Assembly (NCBI GenBank): GCA_024640305.1
Contig: JAHEFG010000007.1
Location: 47,450-111,449 of the forward strand
Reading direction: 5' to 3'
From: Gammaproteobacteria bacterium
GTDB lineage: Bacteria; Pseudomonadota; Gammaproteobacteria; Steroidobacterales; Woeseiaceae
DNA length: 64,000 bases
Part shown: positions 18,770-27,870 of the stretch, piece by piece
Layout: every line of letters begins with the position of its first letter
Numbering within the stretch: the stretch's first letter is position 1
Program-made: the position numbers and the translations under genes
The notes under the pieces: generated by a model
The model's input: the letters and a program-made list of their open reading frames with translations, nothing else
Database searches by the model: none
Told to the model about the DNA's origin: nothing

Positions 18770-19522
18770 ATGCCACGACCAAAAATACTTGTATTTCAAC
18801 ATGTTCCGTACGAGCCGCTGGGCTCTCTGGACCCGTTACTCAAAGAATCCGGGTTTCGGATCCGGTATGTCAATTTTGGCCGCAACCCTGATCATCGGCC
18901 GACACTCGACAAATACGCCGCGCTCATCGTGCTGGGCGGGCCCATGAGTTCGGAGCAGATTGACACTTATCCGAATCTGCTTACTGAAGTGGAGATTATC
19001 CGCGAAGCCATCGACAGGGATATGTCCGTTCTCGGCATATGCCTTGGAGCACAATTACTGGCAAAAGCGCTTGGCGGTGAGGTTCAGCGCAACCCATTGC
19101 GGGAGATTGGCTGGTGTGACGTCGATCTGACAGAGGCGGGAGCAGCAGACCCCGTTTTGTCGACATTCGCGCGCCGCCAGCGCGTTTTTCAGTGGCATGA
19201 GGACGGCATAAGCCTGCCGCCCGGTGCGGTTCACCTGGCGAGTTCCCCGGCAAGCAACATCCAGGCATTTCGGCATGGCGAGCACGCCTATGGACTGCAG
19301 TTTCACCTTGAGGTCGACAGCTCATTGATCGAACGCTGGTTATCAGTACCTGAGAACCAGGCCACGCTGCAAGACGAAGCAGGTCAAACGGATCCCGACG
19401 AGATACGGGCCCAGACGCCAGGGTCGATCGACGCGCTGCAGTCACTCAGCAGAGCAACCTTTTCACGGTGGATCGATCGATTCGAGCTGGCGCCACGCCG
19501 GCGCCCTTTGCCATCCCGGTAG
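18770..19522 (+). CDS. Class I glutamine amidotransferase-like protein
   Basis: A 250-residue cytosolic protein with a class I glutamine amidotransferase fold. The nucleophile elbow GICLGAQLLA places the Cys at 91, and QFHLEV gives the His and Glu of the triad at 179 and 181. The family (GuaA-like stand-alone domains related to YfeJ) has no partner synthase nearby, so the amide acceptor is unknown; some members act on gamma-glutamyl compounds. The gene is single, convergent with srkA. Confidence 0.82.
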   Translation: MPRPKILVFQHVPYEPLGSLDPLLKESGFRIRYVNFGRNPDHRPTLDKYAALIVLGGPMSSEQIDTYPNLLTEVEIIREAIDRDMSVLGICLGAQLLAKALGGEVQRNPLREIGWCDVDLTEAGAADPVLSTFARRQRVFQWHEDGISLPPGAVHLASSPASNIQAFRHGEHAYGLQFHLEVDSSLIERWLSVPENQATLQDEAGQTDPDEIRAQTPGSIDALQSLSRATFSRWIDRFELAPRRRPLPSR

Positions 19523-19542
19523 TTACTTGTTGCTTCTGCCCC

Positions 19543-20547
19543 TCAGAATCCGCGCCACTCGAGTGGCGCCTCCTGCATCAGCGCGACTTGCTCGCGCAGC
19601 GCAAGCACGTGATCGTCCCAGTAACGGCGCGAATCGAACCAGGGAAAAGCAATCTTGAATGCCGGGTCTTCCCATCGGCGTGCTATCCAGGCTGAGTAGT
19701 GCATGATGCGCAAGCTTCTGAGCGCCTCGACAAGGTGCAATTCGCGCGCATTAAACTGCCGGAACTCCTGATACCCCTCGAGCAATGCATGCAGTTGCGG
19801 CGTTTGTTCAGCCTGGTCACCCGACAAGAACATCCATAGATCCTGCACAGAGGGGCCTCGCCGTGTGTCGTCGAAATCGACGATGTGCAATTGCTCGCCG
19901 GCAACGAGAACATTGCCGGGGTGGAAATCAGCGTGCAAGCGAAACTGGTTGAACGGTTCTGCTCTTTCGAAACAGTCTTCGACACCACTGAGCACCAATT
20001 CAGCGACGCTCTCATAAGCAGGGTTCAATTCCGCTGGCACGAAGTTATTGTCGAGCAGGAAGTTGCAGGAGGCGATACCGTAGCTCTCGATGTCGATCGT
20101 CGGACGATCGGAAAACTCGGCGGTTTCGCCAACAAGATGGATTCTCGCGACGAGTCGGCCCAGTTGTTGTAACAGGTCGAGATTGTCGAGGTCGGGCGAC
20201 CGACCTCCATGGCATGGATATACGGCCAGTCGGAACGGCCCGGAGAAATGCAAAGTCTGTCCGCTGAGCGACAACGGTGCGACGACAGGAATCTCAGCAT
20301 CCGCCAGTTCCTGTGTAAAGCTGTGTTCCTCGAGTATGGCGGCATCGCTCCAGCGATCTGGCCGATAGAACTTCACGACAACCGGCGCGCTTTCTTCGAT
20401 ACCAATCTGGTAAACCCGATTTTCGTAACTATTGAGCGCCAGGAACCGACCGTCGCAGCGGTAGCCGAGTTCCTCGAGTGTGTCGAGAATCTGTTCGGGC
20501 TGCAGAGCGGCATATGCCAGCGTCGCATTGTTTGGGGTTTTCGTCAT
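19543..20547 (-). CDS. srkA: Stress response serine/threonine kinase A
   Basis: A 334-residue kinase of the SrkA/YihE (APH-like) family, which in E. coli protects against MazF-type and oxidative death signals. Visible motifs are an N-terminal ATP-site segment (NSYENRVYQIG to VVVKFYRP), catalytic loop LHADFHPGNVL with the Asp and Asn, and metal-binding IVDFDD. The C-terminus YHYSAWIARRW-like (MHYSAWIARRWEDPAFK) is characteristic of YihE. The gene is divergent from the DUF1684 gene with 27 bases between the start codons. Confidence 0.92.
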   Translation of the reverse strand: MTKTPNNATLAYAALQPEQILDTLEELGYRCDGRFLALNSYENRVYQIGIEESAPVVVKFYRPDRWSDAAILEEHSFTQELADAEIPVVAPLSLSGQTLHFSGPFRLAVYPCHGGRSPDLDNLDLLQQLGRLVARIHLVGETAEFSDRPTIDIESYGIASCNFLLDNNFVPAELNPAYESVAELVLSGVEDCFERAEPFNQFRLHADFHPGNVLVAGEQLHIVDFDDTRRGPSVQDLWMFLSGDQAEQTPQLHALLEGYQEFRQFNARELHLVEALRSLRIMHYSAWIARRWEDPAFKIAFPWFDSRRYWDDHVLALREQVALMQEAPLEWRGF

Positions 20548-20574
20548 GGGCCTCGTGTAATAGTATCCGCCGCC

Positions 20575-21498
20575 ATGACGATTACATCACGAAATCTGTT
20601 GCTCAGTGCTATAGCGTTTATGCTGGTAGCCTGCGGCGCTGATGAAACCCCACTGGACACCGCTGCCTACGAGGCGGAAATCCTGCAATGGCGGGAGAGC
20701 CGGTTCTCGAGCCTGATGAAACCCGATGGTTACCTGACTCTGGTCGGCCTGTATTGGCTGGAGAAGGATAGCGTGCGCATTGGTTCGGCTGCCGACAATG
20801 ACTTTCAGTTTCCGGATAAGGCCGCCGAACATATTGGCCTGGTGCAAATAACGGAGTCTGGATTGACGCTAACGGTTGAGCCCGGCGTGGATGTACGCAA
20901 CGGCGATGTTCCGGTGCAGTCAATATTGATGCGTGCCGACACCAGTGGTGAGCCTGTGCTGCTGACACACGGTTCGTTGGCGTGGATGGCCATCGAGCGT
21001 GACGGCAAATACGCAATTCGCTTGCGCGACTACGAAAACCCCGCACTCGAGTCGTTTCAACCCCTGGAGTATTTTGCGATTGACCCCGAATTGCGGGTAA
21101 GCGGAACATTGCGGCCATTCGATGAGCCTAAAATCATGAATGTGGACACGGTTATCGAAGGTCTGGGGTATCGGCCCGAATCTCCCGGAACAATTGCGTT
21201 CGAGATCGATGGCGAGACTTTCGAGTTGGAAGCCTACGAATCGGGTGACTCACTGTTCTTCGTTTTTGGCGACAAGACGAGCGGCCGGGAAACGTATCCG
21301 GCGGGACGCTTTCTTTACTCCAGCCAGCCGGATGAGAACGGCAAGACCATTCTCGACTTTAACAAGGCCTATAGCCCGCCTTGTGCGTTCAACTCGTTTG
21401 CAACTTGCCCGGTTGCATCACCGCGAAATCGTCTGCCAGTGCGAATAGAGGCTGGCGAGAAATTTGACGCTACGCTTTACGACGCGGATGCACACTAA
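20575..21498 (+). CDS. DUF1684 family lipoprotein
   Basis: A 307-residue protein of the DUF1684 family. It has a signal peptide with a lipobox (LVAC, Cys20) and the conserved WRESRFSSLMKPDGYLTLVGLYWL near the mature N-terminus and the C-terminal DFNKAYSPPCAFNSFATCPVASPRNRL. The function is unknown; related proteins are annotated only by domain. ATG 20575 is used because the frame extends upstream into the srkA gene without a signal peptide. The 3' end overlaps the convergent GNAT gene by 29 bases. Confidence 0.85.
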   Translation: MTITSRNLLLSAIAFMLVACGADETPLDTAAYEAEILQWRESRFSSLMKPDGYLTLVGLYWLEKDSVRIGSAADNDFQFPDKAAEHIGLVQITESGLTLTVEPGVDVRNGDVPVQSILMRADTSGEPVLLTHGSLAWMAIERDGKYAIRLRDYENPALESFQPLEYFAIDPELRVSGTLRPFDEPKIMNVDTVIEGLGYRPESPGTIAFEIDGETFELEAYESGDSLFFVFGDKTSGRETYPAGRFLYSSQPDENGKTILDFNKAYSPPCAFNSFATCPVASPRNRLPVRIEAGEKFDATLYDADAH

Positions 21499-21982
21499 GA
21501 TCCTTGAGTAACATTGCCACTTCTTTTTTACCGCCTTCATCGGCGAGTGACCCGACTTGCCTGAACCCCTGTTTTTCGTGGAAACGCATGGACGTTTCAT
21601 TTGGCGGTTTGACGTTAACCTCGCAGGTCATGAACTCTACTGATTCCGGAACCGATCTGGCGAAGTCATCATAAAGCTTTGATGCCAGCCCGAAGCGGCG
21701 AGCGAACTCTGCGACCGCAATTCTGTCGACGTACGCGAAATCGTCGTAACGATCGCAAAACCAGCGGTAGTTCAGACTTTGGTAACTCGTGCCGGGACGC
21801 AGTCCTATCAGGTAGGCCGCGAGTTTATTGTCGATAGTCACAGTTCGGAAATAGCTCGCATTGGCCGCAAACCACTTCATTCTGTCTAAATCGACACTGC
21901 CCACATGCGGTACTTCGGTCTGATTCAGAGCCAGTACGGCCTCGAGATCAGAATGCTGTATGTCGCAGATTTCCCAGTTCAT
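21470..21982 (-). CDS. GNAT family N-acetyltransferase
   Basis: A 170-residue protein with the GNAT fold, which moves an acetyl group from acetyl-CoA to an amine. The acetyl-CoA-binding strand and loop are seen as FAYVDRIAVAEFARRFGLASKLY (about 87-109), matching the V-x-x-x-x-R/Q-x-x-G-x-A pattern, and ETSMRFHEKQGFRQVG is the typical C-terminal segment. The substrate is unknown. ATG 21982 is chosen as the family starts shortly before the first strand; the longer frame has an unlikely N-terminus. Confidence 0.8.
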   Translation of the reverse strand: MNWEICDIQHSDLEAVLALNQTEVPHVGSVDLDRMKWFAANASYFRTVTIDNKLAAYLIGLRPGTSYQSLNYRWFCDRYDDFAYVDRIAVAEFARRFGLASKLYDDFARSVPESVEFMTCEVNVKPPNETSMRFHEKQGFRQVGSLADEGGKKEVAMLLKDLSVHPRRKA

Positions 21983-22250
21983 GCCTGAAGTGTAGGCGGG
22001 CGAGGGCGAGGGCGCAAAGCAGGCAGGTGACACGATGCTGAACCTTCTCCCGTGCATATGTTTTATTACAGGGCCAACGAAACTCGCAATTCACAGTAAT
22101 TATTTTGTATACTGCGAGCACGGCGGCAATCGATTCAATCGATGAACAATAATCAGACCGCCAGCATTCGCTACTTTACTCGCCTTGTTTCGGAAACCAG
22201 GGTTCCATGTCGGAACCTTGTGGCAACTTATTGTTTAGGAAGCTGTTCTC

Positions 22251-24002
22251 ATGCTCAAGTCGATTGACAAAAAGGTCATTCTCACCGCCATTATCAGTGC
22301 GTTCATATTTGCTGCCTGCAGCAAGTCGGACGACAAAGGCGACACAACTATTCTTAGCTCGGACGATACAATTCTGCGCTACGTGGCAGCGGATACGCCG
22401 TACATTTTCGCCGCCATCGAACCATTGCCAGACGATATCCTGGACAAGATCGAACCACAGGTAGACCAGATGATGGGGTCGTATCGGGCAATTCTGAAGG
22501 CGGCCATATCTGCACAACAACAGGAAATGTCTGAGGAAGTGCGCAACAGCGAAGAGGTGCAGAAGCTCACAGCCGTTGTCGAAGAGATGACGTCTCTGTT
22601 GTCGATAGAAGGTCTGCGTGGCGCGGGCTTCAGTCGGGAATCTACGGGCGCGTTCTATGGCAATGGGCTGCTGCCCGTTATTCGATGGGAGTTGTCCGAT
22701 GGTGCTTTATTTGAAGCGGCGCTCTCTGGTATGGAAGACAAGGCCGGGCAGAAACTGCCTGTCGCAGACATTGGTGAATACTCTTACCGCTACTTCGACG
22801 CAGATGAGATTCGCTTCATCATTGCGGTGCTGGATAACCAGGCTGTCATTACGATACTGCCTGCCGGCTCCGACGAAGCTGAAACAAGTGTCGCCCTGGG
22901 TTTGACGCTGCCGGCCGAGGGCATCACTGATGTCGACACTTTGCAGAAAATCGCAAAAACAAACGGCTATACAAATCATTACATCGGTTTCTTCGATTTC
23001 GAGAGGATTGCCTCACGATTCACCGGTGTGGCGTCCGGATCTGATGCCGACCTATTGGCCCTGATGGACTACGGTGCAGAGGAATTGTCTGACGTTTGTC
23101 GTACTGAAATTCAAGCGGCTGCAGGAATAGCACCGCGAATAGTTATGGGCTATACCAAGGTTGAGCTCAATCGTTTCGATTCTACGGTCGTTGTCGAGCT
23201 GCGTTCCGATATCGCGGCCGGGCTGGCGAACTTGCCGGCGGTTGTACCTGGGCTTGGTGGTGATCCGGGTGGGCTGCTCTCGTTCGGCTTCAGCCTCGAC
23301 CCAAAAGCTGCGCGCGAATTTTTCGAGGCCAGGCTCGATGCGCTGGAAGCAGAGCCCTACAAATGTGAGCTGTTCGCAGGCCTGCAGGCCAGCGTTGCCA
23401 ATGGCCGTGCGGCGCTAAGCCAGCCTGTGCCGCCAATGGTTTACGACTTCAGGGGCTTCCTTGCAGTTATCGACGATATTGAAGGTCTGGATATCAAGAA
23501 CCAGACGCCACCGACGTCTGTGGATGGCCGGTTTATGCTGGCGATGGACAATGCCCAGGCGCTCGTTTCGATGGGCGCCCTGTTTAGCCCCGAAGTGGCT
23601 GAATTAAACCTGCAGGCCGACGGCAAGGCGGTAGAGCTAAAAAATGCTCAAATCCAGGCCATGGGTTTTAGCCCATATGCGGCTATGACAGAAGATGCCC
23701 TGGCAATAGGTTTGGGCGAAAATGCCGAGGCAGCTCTGGAAAAAATGCTCGCGGTCAAGGCGAAGGAGCCTGGTCCATTTATGAGTTTCAGCATGGATGC
23801 GGCGCGTTATTACGCATTCATTGGTGATGCCGTGGCGATGGCTGAACAGGGCGAAGACGGCAAAGCTCCACCGCCTGAAATACAGGCGGCCGTCAACGAT
23901 ATTATGGACGTGATTGCAGGGCTGTATGATCGCATGACTGTGGAAGTGGACCTGACTGAGCGCGGCATCGAACTGAGTAGCTCAGTTACATTAAAAGACT
24001 GA
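22251..24002 (+). CDS. Large lipoprotein of unknown function
   Basis: A 583-residue protein with a signal peptide and lipobox (FAAC, Cys23). The mature protein is acidic and looks composed of two similar alpha/beta halves: segments such as PYIFAAIEPLPDD and RELL-like helices near the N-terminus, and DGRFMLAMDNAQALVSMG to AIGLGENAEAALEKML near the C-terminus. I cannot assign a family with confidence; DUF3352-like proteins have a comparable layout. The downstream phosphatase-like lipoprotein starts 15 bases after the stop, so the two are probably one operon ended by the terminator at 24578. Confidence 0.7.
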   Translation: MLKSIDKKVILTAIISAFIFAACSKSDDKGDTTILSSDDTILRYVAADTPYIFAAIEPLPDDILDKIEPQVDQMMGSYRAILKAAISAQQQEMSEEVRNSEEVQKLTAVVEEMTSLLSIEGLRGAGFSRESTGAFYGNGLLPVIRWELSDGALFEAALSGMEDKAGQKLPVADIGEYSYRYFDADEIRFIIAVLDNQAVITILPAGSDEAETSVALGLTLPAEGITDVDTLQKIAKTNGYTNHYIGFFDFERIASRFTGVASGSDADLLALMDYGAEELSDVCRTEIQAAAGIAPRIVMGYTKVELNRFDSTVVVELRSDIAAGLANLPAVVPGLGGDPGGLLSFGFSLDPKAAREFFEARLDALEAEPYKCELFAGLQASVANGRAALSQPVPPMVYDFRGFLAVIDDIEGLDIKNQTPPTSVDGRFMLAMDNAQALVSMGALFSPEVAELNLQADGKAVELKNAQIQAMGFSPYAAMTEDALAIGLGENAEAALEKMLAVKAKEPGPFMSFSMDAARYYAFIGDAVAMAEQGEDGKAPPPEIQAAVNDIMDVIAGLYDRMTVEVDLTERGIELSSSVTLKD

Positions 24003-24017
24003 TAGCCCGGAAATAAT

Positions 24018-24554
24018 ATGAAGAAAATACTGCTCTTGCCTTTGCTGCTGCTTGGTTTCGTCGCAGCTTGCGCTGCCGACGACGGAAGCGATTCGGCGCC
24101 GGGAACGTATGTTGAAATCGCAAGCGTTAACGCGAGCGGCCATGTTCGCGCGGTTGATGGCATTACGGCTGCCGGACAACCGGATGTGGCGGCGCTGAAG
24201 GTATTTGCTGATTCCGGCTACGTCGCGGTCGTTGATATGCGAGGTCCGGATGAGGATCGCGGCATGGCGGACGAAAAGGGAGTCGTCGAGGGGTTGGGTC
24301 TGGAGTACGTCCCATTCCCAATCACCAGCGAGGACGAACTTACGTTCGACAGGGCCAGGAAGCTGGATGAACTGATCCAAAGCTACGATGGGCCGGTGCT
24401 GGTGCACTGTGCGAGCAGTAACCGGGTGGGGGCAATGCTGGCATTGCGCCATAGTTTGAACGGTGCCAGTGACGAAGAAGCCCTTGAGTACGGCAAAGCA
24501 GGCGGATTGACGCGGCTCGAGCCGGTAGTTGTGAAGCGCCTGAACGAGAAATAG
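24018..24554 (+). CDS. Secreted phosphatase-like lipoprotein (DUF442/BLH type)
   Basis: A 178-residue lipoprotein (lipobox VAAC, Cys18) with a tyrosine-phosphatase-like fold. The active-site loop is VLVHCASSNRVGAM, with Cys131 and Arg136, and a possible general acid lies in VVDMRGPDED near residue 73-78. The loop has Cys-x4-Arg rather than the Cys-x5-Arg of classical tyrosine phosphatases; this shorter form is seen in DUF442/beta-lactamase-hydrolase-like and rhodanese-related proteins. Catalysis is plausible but the substrate in the periplasm is unknown. The gene follows the 583-residue lipoprotein and is followed by a strong terminator. Confidence 0.75.
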   Translation: MKKILLLPLLLLGFVAACAADDGSDSAPGTYVEIASVNASGHVRAVDGITAAGQPDVAALKVFADSGYVAVVDMRGPDEDRGMADEKGVVEGLGLEYVPFPITSEDELTFDRARKLDELIQSYDGPVLVHCASSNRVGAMLALRHSLNGASDEEALEYGKAGGLTRLEPVVVKRLNEK

Positions 24555-24577
24555 GCCTGCGCGAGCAGAAAAGAAAA

Positions 24578-24600
24578 GGCCGCCTGATGGCGGCCTTTTT
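24578..24600. terminator. Bidirectional intrinsic terminator
   Basis: GGCCGCC, loop TGAT, GGCGGCC, then five T; on the other strand the stem is followed by TTTTCTTTT. It lies between the convergent phosphatase-like gene and tmRNA and can end both transcripts. Confidence 0.85.
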
Positions 24601-24603
24601 GTT

Positions 24604-24964
24604 TGGTGGAGGTGGCGAGAATCGAACTCGCGTCCGCAAGCCCTCTGCCCTAAGGTCTACATGCTTATTCCGTCTTTAATCTCACTGTGGGCTACCCGAC
24701 GGGCAGGGAAGACTCACAGCCAGTTCAGAAAGGATTTAACGGTTCGGGCCCTGAACATGCCCTTGCCGCGGTCCCGTGTCGGTGACCCCTGAACCCCAGA
24801 CGCACAGGCACGTTTGGTCAGAGGGCGCTAAACTGGTTTTTAAGCAGCTAGTGCGTAGTTGTCGTCGTTGGCAACTATGGTTTTTACAGCTGGATTTACG
24901 AGGTAATCTGTCCCTCGGCATGCACTCGGAGTTTCGCGACCCACGTCGAAGCCAAATCACCCCC
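24604..24964 (-). ncRNA. ssrA: Transfer-messenger RNA (tmRNA)
   Basis: A 361-base single-piece tmRNA. The 5' end GGGGGUG pairs with CACCUCC before the ACCA 3' end, and the tRNA-like T arm GAGTTCGATTCTC is present. The tag reading frame runs 24872-24840 and encodes ANDDNYALAA before TAA, close to ANDENYALAA of E. coli. It rescues stalled ribosomes together with SmpB, whose gene is just upstream on the same strand. A promoter-like pair (TTGTTT, 16 bases, TACACT) lies directly before the 5' end. Confidence 0.95.
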
Positions 24965-24974
24965 GTGTCGCACT

Positions 24975-25002
24975 AGTGTATGGCCGCCGCACCGAAAAAC
25001 AA
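24975..25002 (-). promoter_or_regulatory. Candidate ssrA promoter
   Basis: On the minus strand: TTGTTT (25002-24997), 16 bases, TACACT (24980-24975). Transcription would begin a few bases before the mature tmRNA 5' end at 24964, as expected for an RNA gene with a short leader. Confidence 0.5.
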
Positions 25003-25101
25003 TGCGAGCGTCGCACATTAACTTCAACCAGGGAGATTCCAGTACCAGACAGAAACTCGAATACACATTATAAAAGGTGTGTAACATATTGAAATTATAA
25101 A

Positions 25102-25575
25102 TTAATGTTTTAGTATTCTAGCTTTCTGGCGTTGCCAATCCCGGTCTTTATCGGTTGCCCGTTTGTCGTGCTGTTTCTTGCCTTTTGCGACGCCGATGCT
25201 CAGTTTGGCGCGACCTTTGTGCCAATGCAGGTCGAGTGGCACGAGCGCCATTCCTTTGCGCTCGACGGCGCCGATCAGTCGATCCAGTTCCTGCCGGTGC
25301 AATAACAACTTGCGAGTCCGCGTGGGCTGGGCATTTATGTGAGTTGACGCTGTTTTTAGCGGGGAAAAATGTGCCCCAATAAGCCATGCCTCGCCATTAC
25401 GTATGTAAACGTAACTTTCCGTAATTTGTGCGCTGCCGGCGCGCAGGCTCTTGACCTCCCAGCCTTCGAGCACGAGTCCGGCCTCGAAAGTGGCCTCGAT
25501 GAAATAGTCGTGCCGCGCCTTACGGTTGGCGGCGATGAGGTTTCCTGCGGGCTTTTTGGATTTATTGCTGCTCAT
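25102..25575 (-). CDS. smpB: SsrA-binding protein
   Basis: A 157-residue RNA-binding protein that delivers tmRNA to stalled ribosomes; its C-terminal tail occupies the empty mRNA channel. It shows the family signature [31 protein letters not shown] and the C-terminal basic tail [20 protein letters not shown]. It sits 137 bases upstream of ssrA on the same strand, the classic pairing. Confidence 0.97.
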   Translation of the reverse strand: MSSNKSKKPAGNLIAANRKARHDYFIEATFEAGLVLEGWEVKSLRAGSAQITESYVYIRNGEAWLIGAHFSPLKTASTHINAQPTRTRKLLLHRQELDRLIGAVERKGMALVPLDLHWHKGRAKLSIGVAKGKKQHDKRATDKDRDWQRQKARILKH

Positions 25576-25685
25576 CGAGGGGCGGTCTGGAAAGTTGAAG
25601 CGGGACGCGATTATAAAGTCATGCTGTTGTCAGGTCGCGGTATTTGTATGAGAATCGCGGCTTCTTGCGAACTTAGAGAGCAAAT

Positions 25686-27077
25686 ATGTTGAGCAGCCAG
25701 GCCGACGGCGTGGAAAAACGCGTTTCCCTTCATGGCCATTGGTCATCCCGGCTGGCATTTGTGCTTGCTGTAACCGGCTCGGCTGTTGGTTTGGGCAATA
25801 TCTGGAAGTTTCCATACGTGGTTGGCCAAAATGGCGGCGGTGCATTTGTGCTCGTTTATTTGGCTTGTGTCGCGCTGATTGGCCTGCCAGTAATGGTGTC
25901 GGAAGTCCTGATGGGGCGCCGTGGGAGGCGCAACCCGATCGCTACGATGGCGCTTCTCGGTGCAGAGGAAGGTACATCGCGAAATTGGCGCTGGGTCGGC
26001 GGCATGGGAGTGCTGGCTGGCATCCTGATCTTGTCGTTTTACAGCGTAATCGGCGGATGGACGCTGTCCTACGTGTTGAAGAGCGCCAGTGGCATGTTCT
26101 CCAATGCTACAGCGCCTGAGGTAACCGCAATAAGGGACGGTTTCACCGGAAGCTGGAAAACAGTCGTTTCATTTCACACGGTATTCATGGCGTTGACGAT
26201 TTTTGTCGTCGCACGAGGTGTTGAACGGGGGCTCGAACAGGCAGTACGTTTCATGGTGCCGGCATTGTTGGGTCTCATGATAGTACTGTTGGGCTACTCA
26301 ATATCATCAGGATATTTTGGTGCAGGCCTGTCGTTCATGTTTTCCGCCGACTTTGACAAGCTGACCTGGGACAGCGTGCTTGCCGCGATGGGTCAGGCGT
26401 TCTTCACTTTGAGTATCGGAATGGGTGCAGTCATGGCCTACGGAGCCTATCTGCCGAAAGAGACCTCAATCTTCGGTGCATCCGTTACCGTCGCTATTGC
26501 AGATACGATGATCGCGATTCTTGCCGGACTCGTGATTTTTCCTTTGGTTTTCGCCAACGGACTCGATCCGGCTGATGGCCCAGGGCTCGTTTTCATTACC
26601 CTGCCGTTAGCGTTTGGTCAGATGCAGGGCGGGGTCTTCTTCGCGACGGTATTCTTCGTCTTGTTATCGTTCGCTGCCTGGACGTCGGCAATCAGTTTGA
26701 TGGAGCCAGCTGTTGCCTGGGTGGTTGAAAAATTTAATCACACTCGAGCCCAGGCGGCCGTGATGATCGGGTTGATAATCTGGGCCGCAGGGTTCGGTAC
26801 CGCCTTATCGTTCAATGTCCTTTCTGATTTCAAGTTCTTGCGCGGAACTATCTTCGACAACCTCGATTATCTGACAATCAATATCATGTTGCCGCTTGGC
26901 GGCGTGCTGATTGTTGTATTTGCCGGTTGGGTGATGTGCCGAAACTCGACCTCAAATGAGCTCGGAAGCTCCGGTACTCTTTACCGGCTATGGCGCCTGC
27001 TGTCGCGATTTGTCGCACCCATTGGGATTCTGTTTGTATTTCTCAAGGCCGTTGGTTTATTGCCGGATCTTTCCTGA
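25686..27077 (+). CDS. Sodium-dependent transporter, NSS/SNF family
   Basis: A 463-residue inner-membrane symporter of the neurotransmitter:sodium symporter family (LeuT fold), with about 11-12 membrane helices. The first helix contains the unwound sodium/substrate motif GSAVGLGNIWKFPYVVGQ followed by NGGGAFVLVYL. The likely substrate is an amino acid or similar amine; it cannot be predicted from sequence. A GAGAG ribosome-binding site precedes the ATG. The gene is divergent from smpB, which starts 111 bases away. Confidence 0.9.
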   Translation: MLSSQADGVEKRVSLHGHWSSRLAFVLAVTGSAVGLGNIWKFPYVVGQNGGGAFVLVYLACVALIGLPVMVSEVLMGRRGRRNPIATMALLGAEEGTSRNWRWVGGMGVLAGILILSFYSVIGGWTLSYVLKSASGMFSNATAPEVTAIRDGFTGSWKTVVSFHTVFMALTIFVVARGVERGLEQAVRFMVPALLGLMIVLLGYSISSGYFGAGLSFMFSADFDKLTWDSVLAAMGQAFFTLSIGMGAVMAYGAYLPKETSIFGASVTVAIADTMIAILAGLVIFPLVFANGLDPADGPGLVFITLPLAFGQMQGGVFFATVFFVLLSFAAWTSAISLMEPAVAWVVEKFNHTRAQAAVMIGLIIWAAGFGTALSFNVLSDFKFLRGTIFDNLDYLTINIMLPLGGVLIVVFAGWVMCRNSTSNELGSSGTLYRLWRLLSRFVAPIGILFVFLKAVGLLPDLS

Positions 27078-27107
27078 TCCATAGACGAGCGTTATTCAAT
27101 ATCCGAT

Positions 27108-27557
27108 ATGCGTAGGGTCAATCGAAGCGCTTTGGTGCCGTACTCGGCGGAGCAAATGTTCGCGCTCGTCGAGGATGTGGAGGCATATCCATCATTTTTG
27201 CCCTGGTGTAATGACGTTGAGGTGCATTCTCGTGACGGTGATGTTGTGGAAGTGACGCTCGAGCTGCACAAGGGCAGTCTCAGCAAGAAATTCCGCACTC
27301 GAAATACCTTGCATCGCTGCGAAGCGATGGATCTTTCGCTCATCGGTGGGCCATTCAAACAATTGTCCGGCGGCTGGAGGTTTCAGCAGCTTGGAGAAGA
27401 AGGCAGCAAAGTAGCACTGGAGCTTGAGTTTGAGTTCGATAGTCGCATGCTGGATATGGTGATCGGCGCGTATTTCGAGGATATCTGCAACAAGCTTGTT
27501 GACGCATTCACTCGGCGAGCAGCCGTGATTTATGGTCGCGGGGATGCCAATGCCTGA
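27108..27557 (+). CDS. ratA: RatA/Coq10-like START-domain protein
   Basis: A 149-residue protein of the polyketide cyclase/START superfamily (Coq10 group), beginning MRRVNRSALVPYSAEQMFALV and containing YPSFLPWC and the C-terminal FEDICNKLVDAFTRRA helix. In E. coli RatA was reported to bind 50S subunits, while Coq10 relatives carry ubiquinone, so both roles are possible. It overlaps rnfH (ratB), its usual partner, and lies near smpB and bamE as in other gammaproteobacteria. Confidence 0.9.
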   Translation: MRRVNRSALVPYSAEQMFALVEDVEAYPSFLPWCNDVEVHSRDGDVVEVTLELHKGSLSKKFRTRNTLHRCEAMDLSLIGGPFKQLSGGWRFQQLGEEGSKVALELEFEFDSRMLDMVIGAYFEDICNKLVDAFTRRAAVIYGRGDANA

Positions 27558-27870
27558 CCCGATTGCTGTGGAGGTGGTATTCGGTCGACCTGAATCACAA
27601 ACGCTCGTGGCCTTGTCGTTACAGCAGGGCGCGACTGTTGCTTCTGCAATAGCGGGCTCCGGCCTGGCTGCGAAATACCCAGAGGAGACTTTTGCCGATT
27701 TGGCGGTTGGCATCTGGGGTCGCGTTGCCGCAAGAGACTGCATCCTGAAAGATGGCGATCGTGTTGAGATATATCGCCCGTTGCAACTTGAGCCCAGAGA
27801 AGCGCGACGCCGTCTGGCTCAAATGGGTCTGACGATGCGTGAGACAAAGCCTGTAAGGCGCGATACTTAG
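27544..27870 (+). CDS. rnfH: RnfH family ubiquitin-like protein
   Basis: A 108-residue protein of the RnfH/RatB family with a beta-grasp fold, showing IAVEVVFGRPESQ, VGIWGRVAARD and GDRVEIYRPLQLEPREARRRLA. Its role is unclear. It overlaps ratA by 14 bases from ATG 27544 (or ATG 27550), implying coupling. The stop overlaps the convergent bamE stop as TTAG (27867-27870). Confidence 0.9.
   Translation: MPMPDPIAVEVVFGRPESQTLVALSLQQGATVASAIAGSGLAAKYPEETFADLAVGIWGRVAARDCILKDGDRVEIYRPLQLEPREARRRLAQMGLTMRETKPVRRDT

Noticed and set aside
19552..19569. 18-bp perfect palindrome GCGCCACTCGAGTGGCGC
   Set aside because: It lies inside the srkA coding end with no T-tract on either side; probably chance or a minor 3' hairpin, not enough to call a terminator.
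20209..20574. Long N-terminal extension of the DUF1684 frame
   Set aside because: It runs through srkA on the opposite strand; the lipoprotein signal begins at 20575.
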